From an uncultured Oscillospiraceae bacterium (GTDB lineage: Bacteria; Bacillota; Clostridia; Oscillospirales; Oscillospiraceae): a DNA stretch of 47,278 bases. Below the pieces are notes generated by a model. It ran no database searches. It was not told the DNA's origin and was given only the letters and a program-made list of their open reading frames with translations. The stretch spans positions 1 to 47,278 of the forward strand of contig CAKTQE010000012.1 of NCBI GenBank assembly GCA_934593275.1, written 5' to 3'. Shown here in pieces: positions 41,110-47,278 of this stretch. How positions within the stretch are numbered: the first letter of the stretch is position 1; each line of letters begins with the position of its first letter. The position numbers and the translations under genes are program-made.

Positions 41110-41855
41110 GCGAACTTCACATCAATGACTGCGGCCATTCCTGCTGTCTGCGGGTCGAAAATCTATCCGTCACCATCGGCGGAAACCAGATTCTCCGGGA
41201 CATGAATCTGCATGTTCACTGCGGAGAAATGGTTGCCCTGATCGGACCCAACGGTGCGGGAAAAAGCACCTTTCTGAAAGCCATTCTGGGACAGCGGCCC
41301 TACAGTGGCGTGATTGCTTTTTCCGAACCAGGAAAGCGGAGCCACATGCCCCGGATCGGCTATGTTCCCCAGAGTCCCACCTTTGACCCCGGAGAGCCTT
41401 TGGACGTGGCAGATCTCTTTACCTGCTGCATGGGCAAACGCCCTGCTTTCTGGGGAATCAGCAAGGCCATGGAGGCTTCTATCTGTGAATGCCTGGACCG
41501 GGTACACGGGGTCGAACTGCTGCACAAGCGGGTGGGTACCCTCTCCGGCGGTGAACTGCAGCGGGTGCTGCTGGCCCTGGCTCTGGAACCCATGCCCAAT
41601 ATTCTGATTCTGGATGAACCTCTCTCCGGCGTTGACGTAGAGGGCATGACCACCCTCATGGACATGCTGGACGAAATTCGGAAAACCTATGACCTGTCCA
41701 TTCTCATGACCACCCATGATTTTTCCATGCTGCCCAAGTACGCCGACCAGGTGGTTCTGATTGATGGCGGCATCCGTACCCAGGGACGCCCTCAGGAGGT
41801 TTTGACCTCTCAGGAATTCCAGTCCATCTTCCACATGAAAGGAGGGTCCTTATGA
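41106..41855 (+). CDS. znuC: Zinc ABC transporter ATP-binding protein (ZnuC-like)
   Basis: The 249-aa ATPase has Walker A GPNGAGKST, Q-loop YVPQSPTFDP, signature LSGGELQRVLLALAL, Walker B ILILDEPLSGVD and H-loop MTTHDFSML. The N terminus carries an unusual His/Cys patch (HINDCGHSCC). It overlaps znuA and znuB by four bases each. Confidence 0.92.
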   Translation: MSELHINDCGHSCCLRVENLSVTIGGNQILRDMNLHVHCGEMVALIGPNGAGKSTFLKAILGQRPYSGVIAFSEPGKRSHMPRIGYVPQSPTFDPGEPLDVADLFTCCMGKRPAFWGISKAMEASICECLDRVHGVELLHKRVGTLSGGELQRVLLALALEPMPNILILDEPLSGVDVEGMTTLMDMLDEIRKTYDLSILMTTHDFSMLPKYADQVVLIDGGIRTQGRPQEVLTSQEFQSIFHMKGGSL

Positions 41856-42691
41856 GTCTGTGGTATACCATCTGTAATGCCATTCCCTTGGAAATGCTTC
41901 AATGGGATTTTATGAAGAATGCGCTGCTGGCCCTGCTTCTCATGGCCCCCCTCTTTGGCATTCTATCCACCATGATCGTCACCGGACATATGAGTTTCTT
42001 CTCCGATGCCCTGGGACACTCCGCTTTTACAGGCATCGCCCTTGGCTCTATTTTCGGCATTGCGGCCCCTACCTGGGCAGCGGTCCTCTTTAGTGTGGTC
42101 TTTGCCCTGCTGTTTTCCTACATTCGCCGGGGCAGCAACCAGGCGGCAGACACCCTGATCGGTGTCTTTTCCAGTGGTGCGGTGGCCCTGGGCATTCTGG
42201 TGGCCACCTTGGGCGGAGGCAGCTTTACCAAATACAACAAGTATCTGATTGGTGACGTGCTGTCCATTACCCCCGGCGAAATCGGTCTTCTGGCCCTGGT
42301 GCTGGTGGGCATTCTGGTATTCTGGAGCCTGTACGCCAACCGGCTGACCTTAACGGCGGTGTACCCCCAGCTGGCCTCCTCCCGGGGCATACCGGTGGCG
42401 GCTTCCCAGACCCTCTTTACCGTGGCCATTGCCGTGGTGGTCACCCTGTCTATTTCCAGCATGGGCCTTTTGATCCTCAATTCCCTGCTGGTGCTGCCCG
42501 GTGCCGCCTCCCGAAACATTGCCCGGAATCAGAAACAGTATCACCTTTTTTCCGTACTCTTTGCCCTGGTGGCAGGGCTTCTAGGACTGGCCATTTCCTA
42601 TGGCTTCGGCTGCTCCGCCGGTGCCGCCATCAGCCTGGTACTCACCGGTATTTTCACGCTGACCTATTTTTTCCGAGGGAGGAACGCCTGA
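41852..42691 (+). CDS. znuB: Zinc ABC transporter permease (ZnuB-like)
   Basis: The 279-aa protein has about eight membrane segments and the family motifs GHMSFFSDALGHSAFTGIALG (split helix pair) and LLILNSLLVLPGAASRNIARN, which contacts the ATPase. AAAGGAGG precedes the ATG, inside the end of znuC. It completes the ABC-type metal importer; zinc is preferred over manganese because of the His-rich loop in its binding protein. Confidence 0.92.
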   Translation: MSLWYTICNAIPLEMLQWDFMKNALLALLLMAPLFGILSTMIVTGHMSFFSDALGHSAFTGIALGSIFGIAAPTWAAVLFSVVFALLFSYIRRGSNQAADTLIGVFSSGAVALGILVATLGGGSFTKYNKYLIGDVLSITPGEIGLLALVLVGILVFWSLYANRLTLTAVYPQLASSRGIPVAASQTLFTVAIAVVVTLSISSMGLLILNSLLVLPGAASRNIARNQKQYHLFSVLFALVAGLLGLAISYGFGCSAGAAISLVLTGIFTLTYFFRGRNA

Positions 42692-43384
42692 ATGCAAACC
42701 ATGCAGCTGTATCCCGTTGCCTATATGCGCAGTGATTTCCCCAGTAAATTCGGCATCCCCCGGCAGAGCGGACTTGTGGAAGAACTGCGTTCCATGGTCG
42801 TCTTTGAGCCGCAATACCGAAACGATGATGCCCTGAGGGGCATTGAGGAATACTCCCACCTGTGGCTCATCTGGCAGTTTTCCCAGGCGGTGCGGCAGGA
42901 CTGGTCCCCCACCGTTCGGCCCCCCCGGCTGGGCGGCAACGTCCGCATGGGGGTCTTTGCCACCCGCTCCCCGTTCCGGCCCAACCACTTGGGGCTTTCC
43001 TGCGTGCGGCTCCTTGAAAAACGGCACACCAAGGAGTTTGGGACCGTGCTGGTGGTAGGCGGTGCCGATTTAATGGACGGTACCCCGATTTTTGACATCA
43101 AGCCCTACATTCCCTATGGCGACTGCATCCCCCAGGCCACCGGCGGCTTTACAGACCGGGTAGGCGATTTTCTTTTGAATGTGGACTTCCCCAAGGAACT
43201 GCTGGAAAAGCTGCCAGAGGAAAAGCGAGGAGCCGCCATCGGTGTCCTCTCCCATGACCCCCGTCCCTCCTATCAGAAAGCCCCGGACCGGGTGTACGGT
43301 CTGAGCTTTTCCGGCTTTGACATCCGTTTCAGAGTCTCGGAGAATCATTTGCAGGTGGAAAGCGTGGAGCCGGCAACACCCTGA
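42692..43384 (+). CDS. trmO: tRNA (N6-threonylcarbamoyladenosine(37)-N6)-methyltransferase TrmO
   Basis: The 230-aa protein begins with the TsaA-like barrel LYPVAYMRSDFPSKFGIPRQSG and shows EYSHLWLIWQFSQ, GVFATRSPFRPNHLGLSCVRL and DGTPIFDIKPYIPYGD, all TrmO (YaeB) signatures; the C-terminal lobe has DRVYGLSFSGFDIRF. It methylates t6A37 in tRNA-Thr. It starts directly after the znuB stop (TGAATG) and is probably in the same transcript. Its 3' end overlaps the convergent M23 gene by 40 nt. Confidence 0.9.
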   Translation: MQTMQLYPVAYMRSDFPSKFGIPRQSGLVEELRSMVVFEPQYRNDDALRGIEEYSHLWLIWQFSQAVRQDWSPTVRPPRLGGNVRMGVFATRSPFRPNHLGLSCVRLLEKRHTKEFGTVLVVGGADLMDGTPIFDIKPYIPYGDCIPQATGGFTDRVGDFLLNVDFPKELLEKLPEEKRGAAIGVLSHDPRPSYQKAPDRVYGLSFSGFDIRFRVSENHLQVESVEPATP

Positions 43385-44328
43385 GGAAGCTTCCATTCTT
43401 CCCAGTCCAGGTCTTTGTAGGGGTACACCCGCTGCCAACCTCTGTCCGTTTTTCGGTAGCTGCTGCGGTGGGTGGACAGGAGCTTGACGATCTGGTAGAC
43501 ATCGATCCAAATCTCGCTGTTGCATTCCTTTTGGCTTTCATCGAATATCAGCTGCATTCCAAAATGCAGGTGGACCGTTTCGATGTTATTGACATTCTCC
43601 TTATCTGAATAGCCGGTGCGGCCCATGAAGCCCAGAAGCTGACCGGCTTCTACCATGTCCCCTACCGCCAGTCCCGGCGCAAAGGGTGCATCTTTTTTCA
43701 GGTGGGCATAATAGTAGTACCGTTTTCCGTCAAAGGAACGGATGCCCACCCGCCAGCCGCCATAGCGGTTCCAGCCCATGGCCTCTACCACGCCGCCCTC
43801 TACCGCCACAATGGGGGTACCCAAGCTCCCCATCAAATCATTTCCCAGGTGCTTGCGTTTGAATCCAAAACTGCGGCCCACGCCAAAATCATCACAATGG
43901 CTGTAGCCATACCCGGCGGCAACAGGAGAAAAGGCTTTCAGGCCATAGCTGCTTCGCCATTCTCCATCCTTTTGAATGGCAAAGCTCCCCACGAGACCTC
44001 CCAGAGCCGCCTGGTAAGCATCACGGTAATAGTCAAAGTATTTCCCCAGTTCCCCCACCGCCTCCCGGGGGCTACAGTCCCCTGTCAAATCTTTTGCGGC
44101 TTGCCGTACCGCTTTCATAGGGCAGGCTCCTCCGGTGCGGCAAGCAGCCAAAGCCAGGATGTCGATCCAGGAGCAATGCTGTTCCCCCTCAAAAGAAGCA
44201 ATATCCTGTTCCAACGCCCAGGCCATGGACTCTGCCGGAACTGTAAAATCCACCCAGGAAATGGGTTTGGCAGATGCGGGTACTACCAGCAGCGTTCCCA
44301 TCAACAGCGCCGCAAAAAGCCGTTTCAC
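43345..44328 (-). CDS. Exported M23 (LytM-type) peptidase
   Basis: The 327-aa protein has a signal peptide (VKRLFAALLMGTLLVVPASAKP), a helical N-terminal domain with three Cys, and an M23 domain with the zinc ligands in KRKHLGNDLMG and VHLHFGMQL. It likely cuts peptide cross-links in peptidoglycan, perhaps during sporulation, but this is inference. The probable start is GTG at 44328, 8 nt after GAGG; a GTG at 44337 is also in frame. Its start codon lies in the 3' arm of the preceding gene's terminator. Confidence 0.85.
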   Translation of the reverse strand: MKRLFAALLMGTLLVVPASAKPISWVDFTVPAESMAWALEQDIASFEGEQHCSWIDILALAACRTGGACPMKAVRQAAKDLTGDCSPREAVGELGKYFDYYRDAYQAALGGLVGSFAIQKDGEWRSSYGLKAFSPVAAGYGYSHCDDFGVGRSFGFKRKHLGNDLMGSLGTPIVAVEGGVVEAMGWNRYGGWRVGIRSFDGKRYYYYAHLKKDAPFAPGLAVGDMVEAGQLLGFMGRTGYSDKENVNNIETVHLHFGMQLIFDESQKECNSEIWIDVYQIVKLLSTHRSSYRKTDRGWQRVYPYKDLDWEEWKLPQGVAGSTLSTCK

Positions 44329-44367
44329 ATTCCTCACCTCTTTAGGGCTAGGATGTGAAACGGCTTT
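44316..44367 (-). terminator. Terminator of the dus gene that overlaps the M23 gene start
   Basis: On the minus strand arms AAAGCCGTTTCACAT and ATGTGAAACGGCTTT (15 bp, perfect) are followed by TTTGCG, 18 nt past the dus stop codon. The loop holds GAGGTGAGGA, the ribosome site of the M23 gene, and the 3' arm holds its GTG start and first codons. Confidence 0.82.
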
Positions 44368-44384
44368 CGTGTTTATCCCATTAT

Positions 44385-45350
44385 TTACTGCAAATCTCTG
44401 GAAATTTCCTTGGCCACCCGGTAAATATCCTCCATGGTGGTCATGGAAGAAATCTGCTGCTTATAGAATCCGCTGTGGGAAACGCCCCGGAGATACCAGG
44501 CAAAATGCTTCCGGGCTTCCAGACAGGCCACATGCTCGCCGTGGTCCTGCTGCGCAAGCTGAAACTGCTCCACAGCCACCTGCACCCGGTCTTTTAAAGG
44601 CGGACGCTGGGGAACAGGCTTCCCCTCCAGGGCCGCCCGGACCTCCTCAAAAAGCCAGGGATCCCCAAAGCAGCCCCGGCCGATCATCAGGCCGTCCGCT
44701 CCGGTCCACTTGGCACAACGCAGGGCTGTTTCGCCGCTGACAATATCCCCGTTGGCGATCACCGGAATGGACAGCTGCTCCTTTACCTTGCGAATGGTGT
44801 CCCAATCCGCCGTACCGGAATACAGCTGGGTTCTGGTTCTTCCGTGGACCGTCACCATGGCGGCCCCTGCCTGCTCCATTCGCTTGGTAAAATCCAGGAC
44901 GTTGATATTGCCCTTGTCCCAGCCCAGGCGGCATTTGACCGTTACCGGCACCTCCACGGCACGGACCACTGCTTTGACGATCTGCTCTGCCAATTCCGGG
45001 GTACGCATCAGGCCGCAGCCGTCGCCGGAATTGGCGATTTTCGGCATGGGACAACCCATGTTGATGTCTAAAAAGTCACAGCCGGAAATTTCCAGGGCCA
45101 GTCTTGCGCCCTGGGCCATGATTTCCGGGTCGTTTCCGAAAATCTGCGCCCCGCAGAGACTTCCCTCATTTTTTTTCAGAAGTCGGGCGGTCTTTTTATC
45201 CTGATACACCAAGGCCCGGGAGGACACCATTTCCGTCACCGTGACCCCTGCCCCCAGACGGGCGCAAACGGTGCGGAATGCCCAGTCCGTCACACCGGCC
45301 ATGGGGGCCAAAAACAGAGGATTTTCTACTGTCAGATTTCCAATTTGCAT
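44385..45350 (-). CDS. dusB: tRNA-dihydrouridine synthase (DusB-like)
   Basis: The 321-aa flavoprotein has LFLAPMAGVTDWAFRTVCARLGAG, the MGCPMPKIANSGDGCGLM motif with the catalytic Cys, KCRLGWD, TVHGRTRTQLYSG and IANGDIVSGETAL plus GLMIGRGCFGDPWLF for FMN phosphate binding. It reduces uridines in the tRNA D loop. It is followed by an unusual terminator that overlaps the next gene. Confidence 0.93.
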   Translation of the reverse strand: MQIGNLTVENPLFLAPMAGVTDWAFRTVCARLGAGVTVTEMVSSRALVYQDKKTARLLKKNEGSLCGAQIFGNDPEIMAQGARLALEISGCDFLDINMGCPMPKIANSGDGCGLMRTPELAEQIVKAVVRAVEVPVTVKCRLGWDKGNINVLDFTKRMEQAGAAMVTVHGRTRTQLYSGTADWDTIRKVKEQLSIPVIANGDIVSGETALRCAKWTGADGLMIGRGCFGDPWLFEEVRAALEGKPVPQRPPLKDRVQVAVEQFQLAQQDHGEHVACLEARKHFAWYLRGVSHSGFYKQQISSMTTMEDIYRVAKEISRDLQ

Positions 45351-45379
45351 GGATTTTCTCTCTTTCTTACAATTCTATA

Positions 45380-45640
45380 TCATACGAACAAACTGGTAAG
45401 GACCCAAGCGATCCCTGTAAGCAACGCCCCACAGGCGGCCCAGAAGACTCCATAAAGGATGAACCCTTTTTTCCGATCCTGACCCCCGCTCCGAAGAACC
45501 CGCTGTGCCTGGGCAAGCAGGGCATCGTCACTGACACCTTGGGACACCGCATCGTCTTTCAGAATGAAAATTGCCTGGTCAAACAGCTTTTTGTCCGGGG
45601 ACGGCACTACAATGACCTGTCGGGAAATACCTTTTACCAT
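45380..45640 (-). CDS. Small conserved membrane protein (86 aa)
   Basis: The product begins MVKGISRQVIVVPSPDKKLF, continues AIFILKDDAVSQGVSDDALLAQAQRVLR, and ends with one membrane helix (GFILYGVFWAACGALLTGIAWVL). This small protein type, with a conserved (R)QV(I/V)VV..PD...F(E/D)QAIF start, recurs in Clostridia but has no known function. GGAGGTGTGGCC precedes the ATG at 45640. It lies between ttcA-like and dusB genes on the same strand and is probably co-transcribed with them. Confidence 0.75.
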   Translation of the reverse strand: MVKGISRQVIVVPSPDKKLFDQAIFILKDDAVSQGVSDDALLAQAQRVLRSGGQDRKKGFILYGVFWAACGALLTGIAWVLTSLFV

Positions 45641-45717
45641 GGCCACACCTCCATTTTTATTTGGAAGTATGTCCATAAATTGGAGATTTATTCCTGCCCC
45701 GGCTGTTTTTACCATCT

Positions 45718-46458
45718 TTATTCCTCGTCCTTGGGCCGCTTATAACGTCCCTGAGGTTCCCAGGCTTCCAGGGGATAACGCTGCATGGCCCCAAAAATCC
45801 GCTCTTTTAGGTCCGGATAGGTCTTGACCAATTCAAAAATCAAATCCTTGACCTCTTCCCGCTTGGTGTGCTTATCCACAGGGCAGCGATTTTCCAGCAC
45901 CGGAAGATTTTCCCGCCGGGCAAAGGCGTCCACGGTTTTCTCGTGGATATAGAGCATGGGACGGATCTGGGTAATGCCGGTGCGGTCCAGATGGGTCACA
46001 GGCTGAAAACAGCTAATCCGGCCCTCGTACAGCAGGGACATGAGAAAGGTCTCCACCGCGTCGTCATAGTGATGGCCCAGGGCCAGCTTGTTAAAGCCGT
46101 TTTCCAGCAGTGCCTGATTCAGTGCCCCCCGGCGCATTTTAGAACACATGGAGCAGGGATTTTTCTCCCGGCGGTAGTCAAAAATAATGGGGCCGATCTC
46201 CGTCCTGACCACCGTATAGGGAACTTCCAGTTCCCGGCACAACTCCTCAACGGGGCCATAATCCATACCAAGGCCCATGTCAATGGTGACGGCTTCCAGC
46301 TGGAAGGATTTATTATGGTAGCTTTGCAGGGCCGCCAGCAGCTTCAGAAGCACCAGGGAGTCCTTTCCCCCGGACACGCCCACGGCGATTTTATCTCCGT
46401 TTTCAATCATATGATAGTCTTCCACACACCTGCGAACCAGGCCAACCAGTCTTTGCAT
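45718..46458 (-). CDS. TtcA-like tRNA 2-thiocytidine/ PP-loop thiolase
   Basis: The 246-aa protein has the PP-loop GVSGGKDSLVLLKLL for ATP, a CSMCSKMRRGAL pair of cysteines and FNKLALGHHYDDAVETFLM, as in TtcA/TtuA-type tRNA thiolation enzymes that use an iron-sulfur cluster. A further Cys lies in NRCPVDKHTKREEV. It probably thiolates C32 of tRNA, but a related PP-loop role cannot be excluded. GGAGGAAAAAG lies upstream of the ATG. Confidence 0.85.
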   Translation of the reverse strand: MQRLVGLVRRCVEDYHMIENGDKIAVGVSGGKDSLVLLKLLAALQSYHNKSFQLEAVTIDMGLGMDYGPVEELCRELEVPYTVVRTEIGPIIFDYRREKNPCSMCSKMRRGALNQALLENGFNKLALGHHYDDAVETFLMSLLYEGRISCFQPVTHLDRTGITQIRPMLYIHEKTVDAFARRENLPVLENRCPVDKHTKREEVKDLIFELVKTYPDLKERIFGAMQRYPLEAWEPQGRYKRPKDEE

Positions 46459-46490
46459 GTATCTTTTTCCTCCAAATCAGGGTAAAATCC

Positions 46491-46550
46491 GTAAGTGAGA
46501 ATTCAGGAGCATTCAAGAGCTTTCAGGAGATTTTAAGAGATTTTCCAAAG
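46491..46550. repeat. Degenerate 10-bp tandem repeats upstream of rplM
   Basis: Six consecutive decamers share a TTTCAGGAGA-like pattern: GTAAGTGAGA, ATTCAGGAGC, ATTCAAGAGC, TTTCAGGAGA, TTTTAAGAGA and TTTTCCAAAG. The period equals one helical turn and the array ends about 27 bp before the rplM -35 box. Confidence 0.55.
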
Positions 46551-46576
46551 CTACATAAAAATCTTCAAAAAAGGTG

Positions 46577-46605
46577 TTGACATTTGAATTTTCTTATGGT
46601 ATAAG
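46577..46605 (+). promoter_or_regulatory. Sigma-A promoter of rplM-rpsI
   Basis: A perfect TTGACA and TATAAG are spaced by 17 bp, 80 nt before the start codon. Confidence 0.88.
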
Positions 46606-46611
46606 TTTCAA

Positions 46612-46684
46612 GCGGTTTGAAGATATTGTACTTCAAACACATGAGAATGTCAAAATATTTTACCAAAAAATTGGAGGAACCCAT
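46612..46684 (+). promoter_or_regulatory. rplM leader with hairpin (candidate L13 leader)
   Basis: The leader contains a perfect 8-bp stem GTTTGAAG-ATATTGTA-CTTCAAAC (46615-46638) followed by an AT-rich stretch and the ribosome site. Position and size fit an L13 autoregulatory leader, but the conserved core cannot be verified by eye. Confidence 0.5.
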
Positions 46685-47116
46685 ATGTCCACTACCCTCG
46701 CCAAGAAGGAGACCGTGGTGCGCAATTGGTACGTCATCGATGCAGCCGGCAAGCCCCTGGGCCGTACCGCTGTGATCGCTGCCAACCTGCTGCGCGGCAA
46801 GCACAAGGTCGATTTCACTCCCAACGTTGACTGCGGTGACAACGTGATCATCATCAACACCGACAAGGCTGTTCTGACCGGCAAGAAGGCAGAGCAGAAG
46901 ATCTACTACCGTGTATCCGGCTGGATCGGCGGCCTGAAGGAAACCAAGGCCCGCACCATGATGGAGAACCGTTCCGACTACGCTATGGAAGTCGCCGTCA
47001 AGGGCATGCTGCCCAAGAACACTCTGGGCCGCAACTGCATGACCCGTCTGCACCTGTACAAGGGTGCTGAGCATCCTCATGCTGCCCAGAAGCCCGAAGC
47101 CTGGACTCTGGACTAA
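46685..47116 (+). CDS. rplM: 50S ribosomal protein L13
   Basis: The 143-aa protein has WYVIDAAGKPLGRTAVIAANLLRGKHKVDFTPNVDCGDNVIIINTD and the C-terminal AVKGMLPKNTLGRNCMTRLHLYKGAEHPHAAQKPE, diagnostic of L13. GGAGGAACCCAT precedes the ATG at 46685. It is followed after 16 nt by rpsI, the universal order. Confidence 0.97.
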   Translation: MSTTLAKKETVVRNWYVIDAAGKPLGRTAVIAANLLRGKHKVDFTPNVDCGDNVIIINTDKAVLTGKKAEQKIYYRVSGWIGGLKETKARTMMENRSDYAMEVAVKGMLPKNTLGRNCMTRLHLYKGAEHPHAAQKPEAWTLD

Positions 47117-47132
47117 TTGGAGGTAACACAGA

Positions 47133-47278
47133 ATGTACGAGAGCAAGAAGAAGTATTTTTACGGCACTGGCCGTCGTAAGTCCAGCGTGGCCCGTGTTCG
47201 CGTTTATGAGAACGGCACCGGTTCCATCATCATCAATGGCCGGGACATCGACAACTACTTCGGTCTGGAGACCCTGAA
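47133..47278 (+). CDS. rpsI: 30S ribosomal protein S9, N-terminal part (runs off the window)
   Basis: From the ATG at 47133 the frame reads [20 protein letters not shown] followed by [24 protein letters not shown], the conserved S9 N terminus. The gene continues past the right edge; 48 residues are visible. GGAGGTAACACAGA precedes it. Confidence 0.95.
   Translation, partial: MYESKKKYFYGTGRRKSSVARVRVYENGTGSIIINGRDIDNYFGLETL

Overview
The window looks like a chromosomal segment of a spore-forming, anaerobic member of the Clostridia (Bacillota), most likely a gut Oscillospiraceae/Ruminococcaceae-type bacterium. The reasons are a complete spoIIIAA-AH sporulation operon, strong AGGAGG ribosome sites and sigA-type promoters with 16-17 bp spacers, a moderate to high GC content, a four-cluster ferredoxin, ECF transporter modules, and the Firmicutes-style rpmG-secE-nusG-rplK-rplA gene order. 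Almost everything is housekeeping; there is no phage, CRISPR array or large mobile element.

Layout. 1-4.8 kb (minus): the start of an UppP-like gene, then spoIIIAH-AG-AF-AE-AD-AC-AB-AA in one tightly overlapping operon. 4.9-7.2 kb (minus): a DUF3783 protein, an LCP cell-wall ligase and a ferredoxin. 7.3-9.8 kb: two small lipoproteins, an OMP decarboxylase-like protein that has lost its catalytic motif, and a tiny membrane protein. 9.8-19.4 kb (minus): a ClpE/ClpC-type unfoldase, then a probable operon of a class A PBP with a zinc-ribbon insert, an RlmI-like methyltransferase, ecfA1, ecfA2, ecfT and truA. 19.8-23.3 kb: a DUF1292 gene, a structured noncoding RNA of about 184 nt, a PrsA-like foldase, a split TauE/SafE pair and ruvX. 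23.4-29.6 kb: rpmG-secE-nusG-rplK-rplA and, after a 2.6-kb interruption carrying two lipoproteins and a PadR module, rplJ-rplL. 29.7-35.9 kb: a polytopic membrane protein, an AbgB-like amidohydrolase, tRNA-Pro(GGG) beside a curious hairpin cluster, a GH13 amylase, pyridoxal kinase and a PfkB kinase. 36-44.4 kb: a DJ-1 protein, mltG, a U32 (TrhP-like) protein, a small protein, znuACB, trmO and an M23 peptidase. 44.4 kb to the end: a DUS-family enzyme, a small membrane protein, a TtcA-like thiolase, then rplM and the start of rpsI.

Points of most interest. A palindromic MITE-like repeat is present as two full copies, one internally deleted copy and one stub; the full copies differ by compensatory base-pair changes. 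A multi-hairpin ncRNA is followed by two terminators. The 3' end of tRNA-Pro is duplicated as a 22-bp direct repeat bracketing 151 bp made of back-to-back perfect hairpins, like a miniature tRNA-targeted insertion. In two places a rho-independent terminator contains the ribosome site or start codon of the next gene. Two probable L1-binding mRNA sites, which mimic the 23S rRNA site, precede rplK and rplA separately. No large new defence or metabolic system was recognised; the novelty here is in RNA-level and repeat structures.
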